Origin: Desulfosporosinus sp. OT
GTDB lineage: Bacteria; Bacillota; Desulfitobacteriia; Desulfitobacteriales; Desulfitobacteriaceae
Assembly (NCBI RefSeq): GCF_000224515.1
Contig: NZ_AGAF01000124.1
Coordinates: 22,686-86,685, forward strand
Reading direction: 5' to 3'
DNA: 64,000 nt
Shown one piece after another: positions 17,614 through 26,889 of the stretch. Each line of letters begins with the position of its first letter. Positions within the stretch are counted from its first letter, which is position 1. The notes below the pieces were generated by a model. It did no database searches, was not told where the DNA came from, and saw nothing but the letters and a program-made list of their open reading frames with translations. The translations under genes were made by a program, and so were the position numbers.

Positions 17614-18311
17614 GATATTTCCTCCGGCGAAAGTGGTCGCTCATTGACTTTCACGTAATCAAGTAAGCCGTCTTTTAAATAAAAGACTCTGTCCGCCATT
17701 TTAGCAATTTCAGCATTATGAGTAATTATCATCACCGTTTTGTGGAATTCACGGTTTAATTTTTGTAACGAAATTAGGACCTGAATGCCTGTTTGAATAT
17801 CCAAAGCACCTGTCGGTTCATCACAGAGGAGAAGTTCGGGGTTTTTAACGATTGCCCGAGCGATAGCAACCCGTTGTTGCTGACCTCCTGAGAGTTGAGA
17901 TGGAAAGTGATCCGACCAGGCTTCCAGACCAACTTCACGGAGGACGTCAGAAACGGAGAGTGGATTCTGCGCTATCTCCACGGCCAACTTGACGTTTTCG
18001 TAGCTTGTGAGATTAGGCATTAAATTGTAGTTTTGAAAGACAAAGCCCACTTCGTTCCGACGATAAAGGGTAAGCCGCTGCTCGTCAATGGTATGAAGAG
18101 GTTGTCCTTTGTAATAAAGCTCGCCGGTTGAAGCCTTGGTCATTCCTCCAATAATATTTAGTAAGGTTGTTTTGCCTGAGCCACTTTGACCCAAGACAAC
18201 AATGAATTCTCCTTGAAAGATCTGAAAGTCAATCCCTTTTAGGACTTCTACTTCAACTTCACCGGTGTGATAAGACTTGCGGAGATCTTTTCCCTCTAAG
18301 AGAACACCCAT
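17607..18311 (-). CDS. ABC transporter ATP-binding protein (MacB/LolD type)
   Basis: 234 residues. Walker A 'GQSGSGKTT', Q-loop 'FVFQNYNLMPNLT', signature 'LSGGQQQR', Walker B 'LLLCDEPTGALD' and the H-loop 'IITHN'. Drives the FtsX permease encoded immediately downstream. Lies 12 bases after the TetR gene, so the operon is probably controlled by that repressor. Confidence 0.93.
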   Translation of the reverse strand: MGVLLEGKDLRKSYHTGEVEVEVLKGIDFQIFQGEFIVVLGQSGSGKTTLLNIIGGMTKASTGELYYKGQPLHTIDEQRLTLYRRNEVGFVFQNYNLMPNLTSYENVKLAVEIAQNPLSVSDVLREVGLEAWSDHFPSQLSGGQQQRVAIARAIVKNPELLLCDEPTGALDIQTGIQVLISLQKLNREFHKTVMIITHNAEIAKMADRVFYLKDGLLDYVKVNERPLSPEEISW

Positions 18312-18323
18312 CCCAAATCCCTC

Positions 18324-18968
18324 CTATGTTTCATCTCTCAAAGACGAATACATTCCATACTTTAAGATCTCCATATACTCGTTATACTCTTCCATCAACT
18401 GATCATAGTTCTGTAATAGTTCTTGCTCCTTCCCCTGATAATTCATCACATATTTATCTCCCAGGGCTTTTAGAAAGAGCATCATAATTTCAATCGCCTT
18501 TGCAGGATTAACCCCCCTGCGAAACTTGGAATAATCAATCTCCTGAAAGAACGCAGACATATATTCATTTGAAAGCTGACGATACTTACTATCTATTTCA
18601 GTTCGAATATCCTCTTGAGAATTCACCAGAGCCTCTACAATTATCTTGCTCATTTCCGGGTTTTCATGAGTTAATTTAAGCTTGATCACACTCACTTCGC
18701 TCAATCTTTGGAAGATATCCTTAGTTTCTTGCAGAGGGTATTGATTGTACGCTTCGACAATAGTCCGGAAGCAATAATCCACGACATAAAGAAATAGCCC
18801 TCGCTTGTTCTTAAAATAATGAAACAAAATCCCCTTGGAGATACCTGCCTCCTTTACAATCGTGTTAGTTGAGGCCTGCTCATATCCTTTCTCGGCAAAC
18901 TCATGGATACAGGCATCCAAAATGTTTTTCTTCTTTGCTTCACTCAGATTTTCAAAATTAGAGTACAC
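18324..18968 (-). CDS. TetR-family transcriptional regulator of the efflux operon
   Basis: 214 residues. N-terminal helix-turn-helix 'ASTNTIVKEAGISKGILFHYFKNKRGLFLYV' is typical of TetR/AcrR. The C-terminal ligand domain has no assignable effector. It is the first gene of the four-gene efflux operon. A perfect 8-2-8 palindrome over its own promoter (19043-19060) indicates autoregulation and co-regulation of the pump. Confidence 0.92.
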   Translation of the reverse strand: MYSNFENLSEAKKKNILDACIHEFAEKGYEQASTNTIVKEAGISKGILFHYFKNKRGLFLYVVDYCFRTIVEAYNQYPLQETKDIFQRLSEVSVIKLKLTHENPEMSKIIVEALVNSQEDIRTEIDSKYRQLSNEYMSAFFQEIDYSKFRRGVNPAKAIEIMMLFLKALGDKYVMNYQGKEQELLQNYDQLMEEYNEYMEILKYGMYSSLRDET

Positions 18969-19030
18969 ATTTTATCTCTCCTTATTGAACTTGCTACTTT
19001 ACAGATTATCTTGCTAAGTTCTATGACCAA

Positions 19031-19060
19031 ATTATACACTCCATTGACCACATGGTCAAT
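19031..19060 (-). promoter_or_regulatory. TetR operator overlapping the efflux-operon promoter
   Basis: ATTGACCA-CA-TGGTCAAT (19043-19060) is a perfect palindrome. Its minus-strand half contains the -35 TTGACC (19054-19059), 17 bases from a perfect TATAAT (19031-19036). Repressor binding here would block RNA polymerase. Confidence 0.82.
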
Positions 19061-19116
19061 CAATATCCATGTGTCTAGCAGGCTATGTCACTCTCGTGAT
19101 ATACCTAAGTTAAACA

Positions 19117-19145
19117 CAAAAAATAGCCCGCGTTAACGGACTATT
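19117..19145 (-). terminator. Terminator after ktrA
   Basis: Minus strand AATAGTCCG/CGGGCTATT imperfect stem followed by a T-run, 23 bases beyond the ktrA stop. Confidence 0.65.
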
Positions 19146-19167
19146 AATTAGCATAGTTTTTTCAGCA

Positions 19168-19818
19168 CTAGTCAGGCAATTTGGAAAGCGCTTTTTTATT
19201 ACAAACAACAACCAAAATGTCTTTATCTTCAACTACAGCATCTGCACCAGGAGCAATAATAATCTGATCTGCTCCTTTTTTAATCGCCACCACATTGATT
19301 TTATAGACCGCTCTTAAATCTAACTCGCCAAGTGTTCTATTGACAAAGCGTGCAGAAGCAATAATCTCAAAAATACTATAGTCTAAGGACAACTCTATGA
19401 AATCCATAACATTCGTTCGAATTAAGTTATTGGCAAGGCGAATGCCCATATCTTGTTCCGGATAAATAATTTTGTCCGCGCCGATTTTCTCCAATACTTT
19501 GCCGTGTAGGCTCGATTGGGCCTTAGTAACAACATAGGGGATTCCCATTTCTTTGAGCATAAGAGTAATCAGGATATTCGCCTCGAGATCATCTCCGATT
19601 GCTACAATCGCTACATCAAAATTTCGTACACCTAGGGCCCGGAGTGTCTCTTCGTCACGTGCATCAGCCTGGACTGCTTGGGTCACATCATGCATTATGA
19701 CCTGAACGGCGTGTTCGTTCTTATCCATTGCTAGGACATCATGTCCTAATACATTGAGGGTTTTGGCTACACTTGTCCCGAATCGACCTAATCCAATCAC
19801 CACAAATTGTTTGCGCAC
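19168..19818 (-). CDS. ktrA: KtrA, cytoplasmic RCK gating subunit of potassium uptake
   Basis: 216 residues. N-terminal RCK_N Rossmann domain 'VVIGLGRFGTSVAKTLNVLGHDVLAMDKNE' (GxGxxG nucleotide site, acidic residue at the end of strand 2) and C-terminal RCK_C domain (about 140-216). I choose the GTG at 19818 because AAGGGGGA sits seven bases before it. A TTG at 19839 overlapping the ktrB stop would add seven residues but has no ribosome site. It gates KtrB; in Bacillus the RCK_C domain binds c-di-AMP. Confidence 0.9.
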   Translation of the reverse strand: MRKQFVVIGLGRFGTSVAKTLNVLGHDVLAMDKNEHAVQVIMHDVTQAVQADARDEETLRALGVRNFDVAIVAIGDDLEANILITLMLKEMGIPYVVTKAQSSLHGKVLEKIGADKIIYPEQDMGIRLANNLIRTNVMDFIELSLDYSIFEIIASARFVNRTLGELDLRAVYKINVVAIKKGADQIIIAPGADAVVEDKDILVVVCNKKALSKLPD

Positions 19819-19831
19819 GGATTTGTCCCCC

Positions 19832-21169
19832 TTAACCAATCATGATTCGTTCATCCGGATATTTAATATGGTCTGCTCCATTATGTCTTTTCTGAGAAAG
19901 CACAAATGCCAAAGTCAGCGGCCCGACGCGCCCAATAAACATGGTTAAAATGATTGCCATTTTTCCGATTTCAGAAAGAATGGGCGTTATTCCCAGCGAA
20001 AGACCCACTGTCCCAAAGGCAGAAGTCACTTCGAAAAGAACGGTCAGTAAATCCACCCTTTCAGTCAGTGAAAGGATCGAGATTATTATAAAGATTAAGA
20101 AGGCTGCCGAAGTCGTGATAGCCCACGCTTTTTGGATAACATCTTTAGGTAAGGTCCGTCCCTTTAAAACAACATGCGGCTGACTACGATAAGTACTCAA
20201 TACAGATAATATAATCGATATGAAAGTCGTTGTCTTAATTCCTCCTCCGGCTGAACCGGGAGAGGCTCCAACAAACATAAGTCCAATCATAGAGAGTAGC
20301 GTTGTTTCATGCATGCCCGCAATGTTTATGGTGTTAAATCCAGCTGTCCGTGGAGAGACCGATTGAAAAAGGGCTGCTAAGACCTTTGTCCCCAGAGGGA
20401 GCGGGCCCAAGGTCTTGGGATTTGCATATTCAATAGCAAAAATTATTACTGCTCCCACTAAAATAAGAATTGCGGATACCTGCACAACGATTTTCGTATG
20501 TAATTTAATCGTTCTCCCCTTATTGCCCAGAAGATCGGCTAAAACGATAAAACCCAAGCCTCCACAGATAATCAAGAGCATTATCGTTATGTTTACGATA
20601 GGGTCACCAACGTAACCCGTCAGACTAGAAAAATTCCCAAAAAGATCAAAACCTGCATTATTGAACGCTGAAACCGAGTGGAAGATACCATAATAAAGAG
20701 CTTTACTAAAACCGAAATCGAAGGACCAGCGTATCGTTAGGATCAGGGCACCAATTGCTTCAATTGCAAAGGAAATCTGGATGACTGACCTAAATAGTCG
20801 CACAATACCTTCGACTGAAACGTGATTTAAAGCCTCTTGCAGCAATAAACGTTCCTTAAATGTAATCCTTTTTTTCAGAATGAAGGCAAACATCGTGGCA
20901 AAGGTCATAAAACCAAGCCCACCCACTTGGATCATCAACATAATGACTACTTGACCAAAACCCGTGAAGGTTGTCGCTGTATCGACGACCACTAAGCCCG
21001 TAACACAAACTGCTGAAGTTGCCGTAAAAAGCGCATTTAAGAAAGATAAACCCCGCCCATCGTGTGTTGCCAGGGGTAAGGTGAGTAGCAGCGCTCCAAA
21101 TAGGATGACCATAGCAAAACCTAAAACCAAAACTCGCGATGGGGTCATTAGTTTTCCTAATGCATTCAA
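19832..21169 (-). CDS. ktrB: KtrB, potassium-translocating membrane subunit
   Basis: 445 residues, TrkH/KtrB fold of four M1-P-M2 repeats. Selectivity-filter-like glycines appear as 'SAVCVTGLVVVD', 'SAFNNAGFDLFG', 'SPRTAGFNTI' and 'SAFGTVGLSLG'. I prefer the TTG at 21169, which follows GGAGGAAAAGGGC, over the GTG at 21184, which has no ribosome site. The next gene, ktrA, follows at once. A TATAAT about 30 bases upstream could be its promoter. I see no c-di-AMP riboswitch in the leader. Confidence 0.9.
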   Translation of the reverse strand: MNALGKLMTPSRVLVLGFAMVILFGALLLTLPLATHDGRGLSFLNALFTATSAVCVTGLVVVDTATTFTGFGQVVIMLMIQVGGLGFMTFATMFAFILKKRITFKERLLLQEALNHVSVEGIVRLFRSVIQISFAIEAIGALILTIRWSFDFGFSKALYYGIFHSVSAFNNAGFDLFGNFSSLTGYVGDPIVNITIMLLIICGGLGFIVLADLLGNKGRTIKLHTKIVVQVSAILILVGAVIIFAIEYANPKTLGPLPLGTKVLAALFQSVSPRTAGFNTINIAGMHETTLLSMIGLMFVGASPGSAGGGIKTTTFISIILSVLSTYRSQPHVVLKGRTLPKDVIQKAWAITTSAAFLIFIIISILSLTERVDLLTVLFEVTSAFGTVGLSLGITPILSEIGKMAIILTMFIGRVGPLTLAFVLSQKRHNGADHIKYPDERIMIG

Positions 21170-21350
21170 GCCCTTTTCCTCCACGACTTTATTCGAGCAA
21201 AAAATATTATATCATACAAACACTACCCCTACGCGACATCCAGCATAGAAAATGACTATCGCTGGGACACATCCTATTTTGTCCGGTTTGAGTTTATCTA
21301 TGACCTAAATCATCTGACCTTTTGATTTTTGTCATCATGATGACTGGCAG

Positions 21351-21401
21351 ATAACATCCCGTTGAAAGCAGTTCAACGAGATGTTATGTTTTTATTTCGT
21401 A
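21351..21401 (+). terminator. Stem-loop with T-run in the ktrB-sigma intergenic region
   Basis: AACATC-CCGTTGAA pairs with TTCAACG-AGATGTT, followed by GTTTTTAT, on the plus strand upstream of the sigma gene. No gene precedes it on this strand, so it may attenuate a leader transcript or end a small RNA. Confidence 0.45.
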
Positions 21402-21460
21402 GTTGACGTATAATCCAACTAAGGTTACGTCTAAAGAGTAGTAAAGGCGGTGAACGGTAT

Positions 21461-22051
21461 TTGCATGATGACGAAATAATTAGAAGCATCCTCCAAGGAA
21501 ACGGCGAACGATATGACGATATCGTAGAGCGCTATCAGACTGGATTATACCGGACCGCCTATTACTACACCCAGAATATCGAAGATGCCCGGGATCTCAC
21601 TCAAGAAATCCTCATCAAAGCCTATAACTACCTTGCCGGATTCAATCAGGTTTCCTCTTTTTCTACTTGGCTTTATCGGATTGCCGTAAACCATTGTATC
21701 GATTGGTGCCGAAAGAAAAAGCCACTTTATGTTGAGGCTGCTTATTTGGATAACCTAAGCGATCAGGAGCGAAGCCCAGAAGATCAGCTTCTACAGCAAG
21801 AATTAACTTCAGAAGTGCAAGCGGCGGTTGCCTGTCTGCCTGAAATCTACAGCACCGTGCTTATCTTATATTATTTTGAGGACTTCAGCCCCCAACAGAT
21901 CGCCGAGATCGTGGACGCACCCAAAAGGACGGTAGAGACTCGGTTGTTCCGGGCCCGTAAAATGCTTAGAGATAAACTCCATTCAGGATCGTCAGGAGGT
22001 GAAGGCTATGACTTGTTACCGAAGCCAAAACAGCTGGCACAGCTACGTTAA
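21461..22051 (+). CDS. ECF-type RNA polymerase sigma factor
   Basis: 196 residues. Region 2 'YQTGLYRTAYYYTQNIEDARDLTQEILIKAYNYLAGF...STWLYRIAVNHCIDWCRKKK' and region 4 'LPEIYSTVLILYYFEDFSPQQIAEIVDAPKRTVETRLFRARKMLR'. Start TTG at 21461 after AAAGGCGGTGA. It overlaps the anti-sigma gene by 44 bases. Its target promoters are not evident; ACGTCTAA, a typical ECF -10 word, lies at about 21427-21434, just upstream, and could be autoregulatory. Confidence 0.9.
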   Translation: MHDDEIIRSILQGNGERYDDIVERYQTGLYRTAYYYTQNIEDARDLTQEILIKAYNYLAGFNQVSSFSTWLYRIAVNHCIDWCRKKKPLYVEAAYLDNLSDQERSPEDQLLQQELTSEVQAAVACLPEIYSTVLILYYFEDFSPQQIAEIVDAPKRTVETRLFRARKMLRDKLHSGSSGGEGYDLLPKPKQLAQLR

Positions 22052-22481
22052 GAATAGTCTAGATGAAGCAGAACTGCACGAAATGACTGCCCATCTCTTG
22101 CTCTGCTCTGAGTGCCGAAGCCTTGTTTCAGCCATCCGAGAAACAGCTGGTACCTTCGCCAACGATCGAGTGATCCTCACACCCCCTTTAGAAATCAAAC
22201 TTAATGTAATGATGGCTATCGATAAACATAAGTACAAGAAAAGCACTAGCTCCTCTCACCTCTTTGAGTTAAAGAACTGGGGACTAAGCATGCTCGCAGC
22301 AGGACTTCTTCTTTTTGCCCTCAATTTAACTTCATTAGTTTCTCCTTTAGCGAGCAATCATGTCACCGATTTAAATACCGTTCTGGGCAAGCAAATGGCC
22401 CTCCCCTTCCACAAAATGAGCCAGGTGACTCAAGCTGTCCTTAGAGAGATCGACTCGTTTACGACATATCAACCAAAATAG
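22008..22481 (+). CDS. Zinc-binding anti-sigma factor (ZAS type)
   Basis: 157 residues. N-terminal zinc anti-sigma motif 'ELHEMTAHLLLCSEC' (H-x3-C-x2-C) and one membrane helix at about 83-105 ('WGLSMLAAGLLLFALNLTSL'). It should hold the preceding ECF sigma at the membrane. I place the start at the ATG at 22008, directly after GGAGGTGAAGGCT; the GTG at 21999 is part of that ribosome site. It lies out of frame inside the end of the sigma gene. Confidence 0.85.
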   Translation: MTCYRSQNSWHSYVKNSLDEAELHEMTAHLLLCSECRSLVSAIRETAGTFANDRVILTPPLEIKLNVMMAIDKHKYKKSTSSSHLFELKNWGLSMLAAGLLLFALNLTSLVSPLASNHVTDLNTVLGKQMALPFHKMSQVTQAVLREIDSFTTYQPK

Positions 22482-22507
22482 AAAATGATTATAAGGAGGA
22501 TTACCTG

Positions 22508-23179
22508 ATGAATTGTAACTATCATTCGACCCAGGAAGCAAAAGCTATTTGCGAGAAGTGCAAACAGCCTATTTGTCCCGAATGCACGATTAATGTCGAC
22601 GATAAAACGATCTGCCGCCCTTGCATTCAAAAGACTCTAACTGCCAACCCCGTTATGATCCCTAAGAAAACCTTCCTCGAGAAATTCCTGTTCTTTTGTT
22701 ACAGTCTGATTCCTGGAGCAGCCCACATGCATATGGGGCTTTTCCGCCGAGGTCTCCAGTTTATGCTCGTCACCTTCGGTGGCGCATCCCTTATCAGTTT
22801 TATGGGGTTAGATTTTTTGATTCCATTAGTATTGATACCTACCTGGTTTTTTAGCTTTTTTGAGAGCTACCACTTGAAAAATCAACTGGACAAAGGGCAA
22901 CGCATAAGTGACCAGGATCTCTTTGCTCATCAATTACTTGATTATACTCCACTCCTTAAGAACCGCCGCCTAATTGGGTCCGTCATTACAGTAATCGGCT
23001 TGATTAGCCTTATCCATGAATTAGACAGAAGTTCTTTTATTAATCGCCTGTTCGGAAATTATTATTACTTGCTTAGAGGCAGTTTAGTTCCACTCTGCCT
23101 AATAATGGGTGGTATATACTTGATTATTAAGGCGAAAATACCCAAGGAAACAATCTCGAATAGCTCTGAGCAAGAGTGA
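22508..23179 (+). CDS. B-box zinc-finger membrane protein
   Basis: 223 residues. The N-terminus is a compact zinc module: 'CNYHSTQEAKAICEKCKQPICPEC....CRPC' with C-x2-H and repeated C-x2-C pairs. It is followed by three or four hydrophobic helices (about 60-115, 160-215). Third gene of the sigma/anti-sigma operon, after AAGGAGGATTACCTG. Function unknown; the position suggests it belongs to the same membrane-stress circuit. Confidence 0.75.
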   Translation: MNCNYHSTQEAKAICEKCKQPICPECTINVDDKTICRPCIQKTLTANPVMIPKKTFLEKFLFFCYSLIPGAAHMHMGLFRRGLQFMLVTFGGASLISFMGLDFLIPLVLIPTWFFSFFESYHLKNQLDKGQRISDQDLFAHQLLDYTPLLKNRRLIGSVITVIGLISLIHELDRSSFINRLFGNYYYLLRGSLVPLCLIMGGIYLIIKAKIPKETISNSSEQE

Positions 23180-23198
23180 CTGCCCACCCAAGGAACGA

Positions 23199-23243
23199 AA
23201 ACAAACCCACTGGATTATACATTTATATCCAGTGGGTTTGTTT
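23199..23243. terminator. Bidirectional terminator
   Basis: 17-bp perfect stem (AAACAAACCCACTGGAT / ATCCAGTGGGTTTGTTT) between convergent transcripts. Confidence 0.9.
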
Positions 23244-23291
23244 AAGGTTTAAGCCTCATTCAAATTTTTATTACCATTGATCATGCTTTCT

Positions 23292-23468
23292 TTACTTAAA
23301 TACCCCAAAGGATACGATAAAGATCGCTAGTAATATCAAACCTAACCCTAAACTGAAGGAGATAAGCTTTTTCTCAATAGGTAGCAAGTCATACCATTCA
23401 TCAGCTTCGAGCTCAGGCTGGGCATTTACTATAAACGGTCCAGCTTTACCGAGTTGCTCTTTTGCCAT
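23292..23468 (-). CDS. Small membrane protein accompanying the YeiH-type exporter
   Basis: 58 residues. Hydrophilic N-terminal half (MAKEQLGKAG...ELEADEWYDLLPIEKK) and one C-terminal membrane helix ('LISFSLGLGLILLAIFIVSF'). ATG at 23468 after AAGGAGG. It begins 35 bases after the exporter gene and is probably an accessory subunit. I do not recognise a named family. Confidence 0.7.
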   Translation of the reverse strand: MAKEQLGKAGPFIVNAQPELEADEWYDLLPIEKKLISFSLGLGLILLAIFIVSFGVFK

Positions 23469-23503
23469 ATTCAAAACCTCCTTACCAAGTTTCTCCTACT
23501 GAG

Positions 23504-24985
23504 CTAGCCGCCAACTATCGGTGGTGTAATGCCATGGTAGAAAAGCCAGGAAACAAAGAGACCAATCCAGAGAATAAAACCAAATAGACAGACAACATAT
23601 ACTCCCACAATACGACTCATGCCAGCTGCCCAAAGCTTGCGAACGTTCGTTACTAAACCAATAGAGAAGAAACATAACGCAAAGAAGAATGTCCGTAAAG
23701 CGTTTGCCTGGTCAGATCCTACGGTCGCGGTTTTTACAATACTAGGATTCTTTAAGCCCATTATCAGCAGAATCAGAAAAGTTAAAGCAAAACCTATGAC
23801 AAATTTAGGAAAACGTTCCCAGATCTCACCCGCTGAAACCTTACTTCCTGCTTTTGAGGTTTTTGATTTATCAATTCTAAAAACAGACCAGATGACCGCC
23901 AAAATGAATGCCCATATACCAATAAATACATCGATAAAGACTTTAGTAGTAGTGGCTGCCATCAGAATCCAGCCTTCTTGCCAATTGATACCTAGTTCTT
24001 TTAAGGCCTTAGCTCGGATCAACGAATCAGTGATCGCCCCACTAGCAACAGCCCCACCATCGCTCTTCACGGCTAAGCCCATCCAAGCTCCAGCCACCAT
24101 TGGTTCGCGAAATAGCCAGCACTGAGCAAGCCAAGGTAAAAAGAGCAATTCAACAGCTACAAAGACAATAATGACTGCAGACAAAACAACGGGAATCATT
24201 TGACGGGCACGAATTGCTCCGCCAGTAGCTATCGCTGCCGCAACCCCACAGATAGAGATACCTGACGCCAAAGGGGCAGCCCATTCCGGTGTGAATTTAA
24301 AGTATCTGCGCGCAATAAAGTAGACTATCGGCCAATAAATTAAGTACGCCTCAACCACAGCGCAAAGTCCCCGGATAATCACTGTGCTTGCCAAACCCAG
24401 AGCACCAACTGTCTTAATACCAATGGCGGCTCCCAATATTACAATGCCGGTTTTAATAAACCATTCCGGCTTAGCAGCCTCTTCCAAAAACTTCGCAAAA
24501 CCAAGAAAAAAGTTTCCTATGATTAGACCGATGATCATAGCAAAAACAAAGCCCATCTCTCCCAGGCTCAACGACCAGGGTATTTTAAGGCTAGCTTGTT
24601 TATCGGGGGTAGCAGCAATGAAAGCATTATTACCCAAGACTAGGCAGCCAAAGGTAATCCAGTAAATAATACTAAAGCCGACGAGGTATTTGAATGGCTT
24701 TGCTCCCATAGCTACCGCGCCGATAGTCGTAATCACTAGCAAGAATAGATACGTTAACAAGGCTGCATTAATGCCCGACATACTTTGAAAGCTTTTGGAC
24801 ACTGGAGCCAGAGCTTTGGATGAATCGATCCAAACATTGAATTTGACCACCCAACCAAGCAGGTCTATCCCAATAACGGGACCCAGGCTTAGTAAAAAGA
24901 CGAATAACCCAAGCCAGACCGCCCACCAGTCTTCACTTTTGAGCATTGACTTTTTCTGAAAAAGCTCATCATCTTCTGAGATCAT
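23504..24985 (-). CDS. YeiH-family membrane transporter (putative sulfate exporter family)
   Basis: 493 residues with ten or more membrane helices. Matches the conserved UPF0324/YeiH pattern: 'GIVILGAAIGIKTVGALGLASTVIIRGLCAVVEAYLIYW', 'LASGISICGVAAAIATGGAIRARQ', 'AGAWMGLAVKSDGGAVASGAITD' and a C-terminal 'FFFALCFFSIGLVTNVRKLW'. The start is the ATG at 24985, after GGAAGGTGAAAAC. The substrate is only predicted: 'sulfate exporter' is a database label, and sulfite or organosulfonate are possible. Confidence 0.8.
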   Translation of the reverse strand: MISEDDELFQKKSMLKSEDWWAVWLGLFVFLLSLGPVIGIDLLGWVVKFNVWIDSSKALAPVSKSFQSMSGINAALLTYLFLLVITTIGAVAMGAKPFKYLVGFSIIYWITFGCLVLGNNAFIAATPDKQASLKIPWSLSLGEMGFVFAMIIGLIIGNFFLGFAKFLEEAAKPEWFIKTGIVILGAAIGIKTVGALGLASTVIIRGLCAVVEAYLIYWPIVYFIARRYFKFTPEWAAPLASGISICGVAAAIATGGAIRARQMIPVVLSAVIIVFVAVELLFLPWLAQCWLFREPMVAGAWMGLAVKSDGGAVASGAITDSLIRAKALKELGINWQEGWILMAATTTKVFIDVFIGIWAFILAVIWSVFRIDKSKTSKAGSKVSAGEIWERFPKFVIGFALTFLILLIMGLKNPSIVKTATVGSDQANALRTFFFALCFFSIGLVTNVRKLWAAGMSRIVGVYVVCLFGFILWIGLFVSWLFYHGITPPIVGG

Positions 24986-25394
24986 GTTTTCACCTTCCTG
25001 CAATTAATTTTCAGACACGTTAAACTTAGGCAATTTTCACACCACCTCCTTACCATTTTCTATTCTTTATTTGCTAGAAATATCACAAGAATATTCAGGT
25101 ATCATTATTACAAGGATTCATGAGATATTGGGAAGCCTTCTTTTTTCATTTATTTGAGTTTTATACTTATACAATTTACACGCCAAATTATCCTTTGATA
25201 TAACGTGGACCCATTACTGTATGTTGTATTCTGATAAAAGTATAATGCTCGTACAATGTCGAAGTCCTAAGAAAAGTGCTGAGATAATATGGAATTTAGT
25301 GTTAGAATTTATCGTATTATTATGAGGCGCCTATAATAAGGATACCGCCTAAATGGTTGGGCCATTTCCTTGTTCAGTTAAGTTACCTAAACAA
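24986..25394. other. Intergenic leader region of the YeiH-type operon
   Basis: AT-rich, no gene seen. It should hold the promoter of the exporter operon on the minus strand, but no strong -35/-10 pair stands out. Confidence 0.3.
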
Positions 25395-25435
25395 CAAAGA
25401 ACCTTTTCCTATCAATTTCAGGAAAAGGTTCTTTG
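25395..25435. terminator. Terminator after the aminotransferase gene
   Basis: 16-bp perfect stem CAAAGAACCTTTTCCT / AGGAAAAGGTTCTTTG. Confidence 0.85.
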
Positions 25436-25470
25436 TACACTATAACTTTATTTTATTAATAAGAATGTCA

Positions 25471-26652
25471 TTAAACTTCTTCTATTAAAGCTTTAAAGGC
25501 CGGCAATGCTTTCTCAATCGTTTTATAAGCAACACAATAAGCAATTCGAACGTAACCAGGACAACCAAAGGCCGTGCCCGTGACAATGAGAATATTTTTC
25601 TTCTTGGCCAGGTTGCAGAATTCAACATCATTCTCAATCGGAGTTTTCACAAACAAATAAAAAGCGCCTTCGGGTTTAATACATTCGTAGCCATAGGATG
25701 AGAGTCCATTAAAAAGAAGTTCTCGATTCTTATTATAGGTATCAATATCTACCTTGGCATTTAAGCACTTGGCAACGACGCGCTGAAATAACGACGGCGC
25801 ATTGACATAACCTAAAATACGATTGGCAATATTTGCTGCTGAAATAATATTTTCATAGTCTGCAGCCTGATCCGAAATCACTAAATAGCCAATTCTTTCA
25901 CCGGGTAACGACAAAGATTTGCTGAAAGAATACCCGATTATCGTATTCGCATAATATTTTGTTAGATATGGGACTTCAACATTATCATAAGCAAGTTCTC
26001 GATAGGGTTCATCCGAAACAAGATAAATATCTGTGCCAAATTCCTTTTGCTTCTCGCTCAGAATTTCAGAAAGCTTGATGATGGTTTCTTCCGAATAGAC
26101 AACCCCTGTAGGATTATTGGGAGAATTGATGATCACTGCTTTTGTTTTAGGGGTGATTTTCGCCTTGAATTCCTCCAGATTAGGCTGGAAATCAACCGTA
26201 TTGGGGGAGACTATTACCAACTCACCCTCATAGTTTTTCACATAGTTTCTGTACTCTCCGAAAAACGGTGCGAAAGTAATGACCTCATCCTGAGGGTTAA
26301 GTAACGTTTTGAAAATAACATTTAAGCCACCTGCTGCGCCAACGGTCATAAGAATGTTTTTTTGGGTAAAAGCAGTACCGAATTTATCATTGATGGACTT
26401 GGCGATTGTAGCTCTTACTTCTTCATAACCCGAATTATTCATATACCCATGAATACTCATAGGATGTTCGGTGTTTAAAATCTCTAAGATTGCCTTATTT
26501 ATTTCCTCAGGAGGTTCAACATTGGGGTTCCCAATGCTAAAATCAAATACATTTTCCGCTCCGTGAATTTCGGCCAACCTTTTTCCTTCCTCAAACATGG
26601 CTCGAATAACAGAACTGCTTTTTACCTGCTCTTGCATTTTAATAGATATCAT
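25471..26652 (-). CDS. Pyridoxal-phosphate aminotransferase, class I/II (AspB-like)
   Basis: 393 residues. PLP lysine K245 in 'GYSFSKSLSLPGERIGYL', with 'INSPNNPTGVVYSEE', 'LVSDEPYRELAYDN' and the C-terminal substrate arginine in 'YVRIAYCV'. The start is the ATG at 26652, chosen over the upstream TTG for its position relative to AAAGG. Fold type I; the amino donor cannot be read from sequence. It is monocistronic, between its own terminator and the bza operon terminator. Confidence 0.88.
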   Translation of the reverse strand: MISIKMQEQVKSSSVIRAMFEEGKRLAEIHGAENVFDFSIGNPNVEPPEEINKAILEILNTEHPMSIHGYMNNSGYEEVRATIAKSINDKFGTAFTQKNILMTVGAAGGLNVIFKTLLNPQDEVITFAPFFGEYRNYVKNYEGELVIVSPNTVDFQPNLEEFKAKITPKTKAVIINSPNNPTGVVYSEETIIKLSEILSEKQKEFGTDIYLVSDEPYRELAYDNVEVPYLTKYYANTIIGYSFSKSLSLPGERIGYLVISDQAADYENIISAANIANRILGYVNAPSLFQRVVAKCLNAKVDIDTYNKNRELLFNGLSSYGYECIKPEGAFYLFVKTPIENDVEFCNLAKKKNILIVTGTAFGCPGYVRIAYCVAYKTIEKALPAFKALIEEV

Positions 26653-26833
26653 GGCACTCAACCTTTCTTCTATAACTTTATATTTGCAGCTCAGACCAAT
26701 CTTCTGATGTTATAAAACCCCTATGTAATTTGCACAATGGAAATCATATACATTATACCATAACTCGCAATTCTTTTTGTAATAAGCAGAAAATGTTCAC
26801 AATTGCGACTTTGCCACAGGGTGATTTACGCAA

Positions 26834-26882
26834 GAAAAAACCGCTACACCTGCCTCGATTATTTCGAGAAGGTGGAGCGGTT
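26834..26882 (-). terminator. Terminator of the bza operon
   Basis: Minus strand AACCGCT-CACCT...AGGTG-AGCGGTT stem followed by TTTTTT, just beyond the last bza gene. Confidence 0.85.
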
Positions 26883-26889
26883 ATGACAC

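Noticed and set aside
21185-21260. Possible c-di-AMP riboswitch ahead of ktrB
   Set aside because: The leader between the TATAAT and the start is only a few dozen bases and lacks the conserved ydaO elements.
25471-26652. Link of the aminotransferase to the bza operon
   Set aside because: A strong terminator at 26834-26882 separates them, and no known Bza step needs an aminotransferase.
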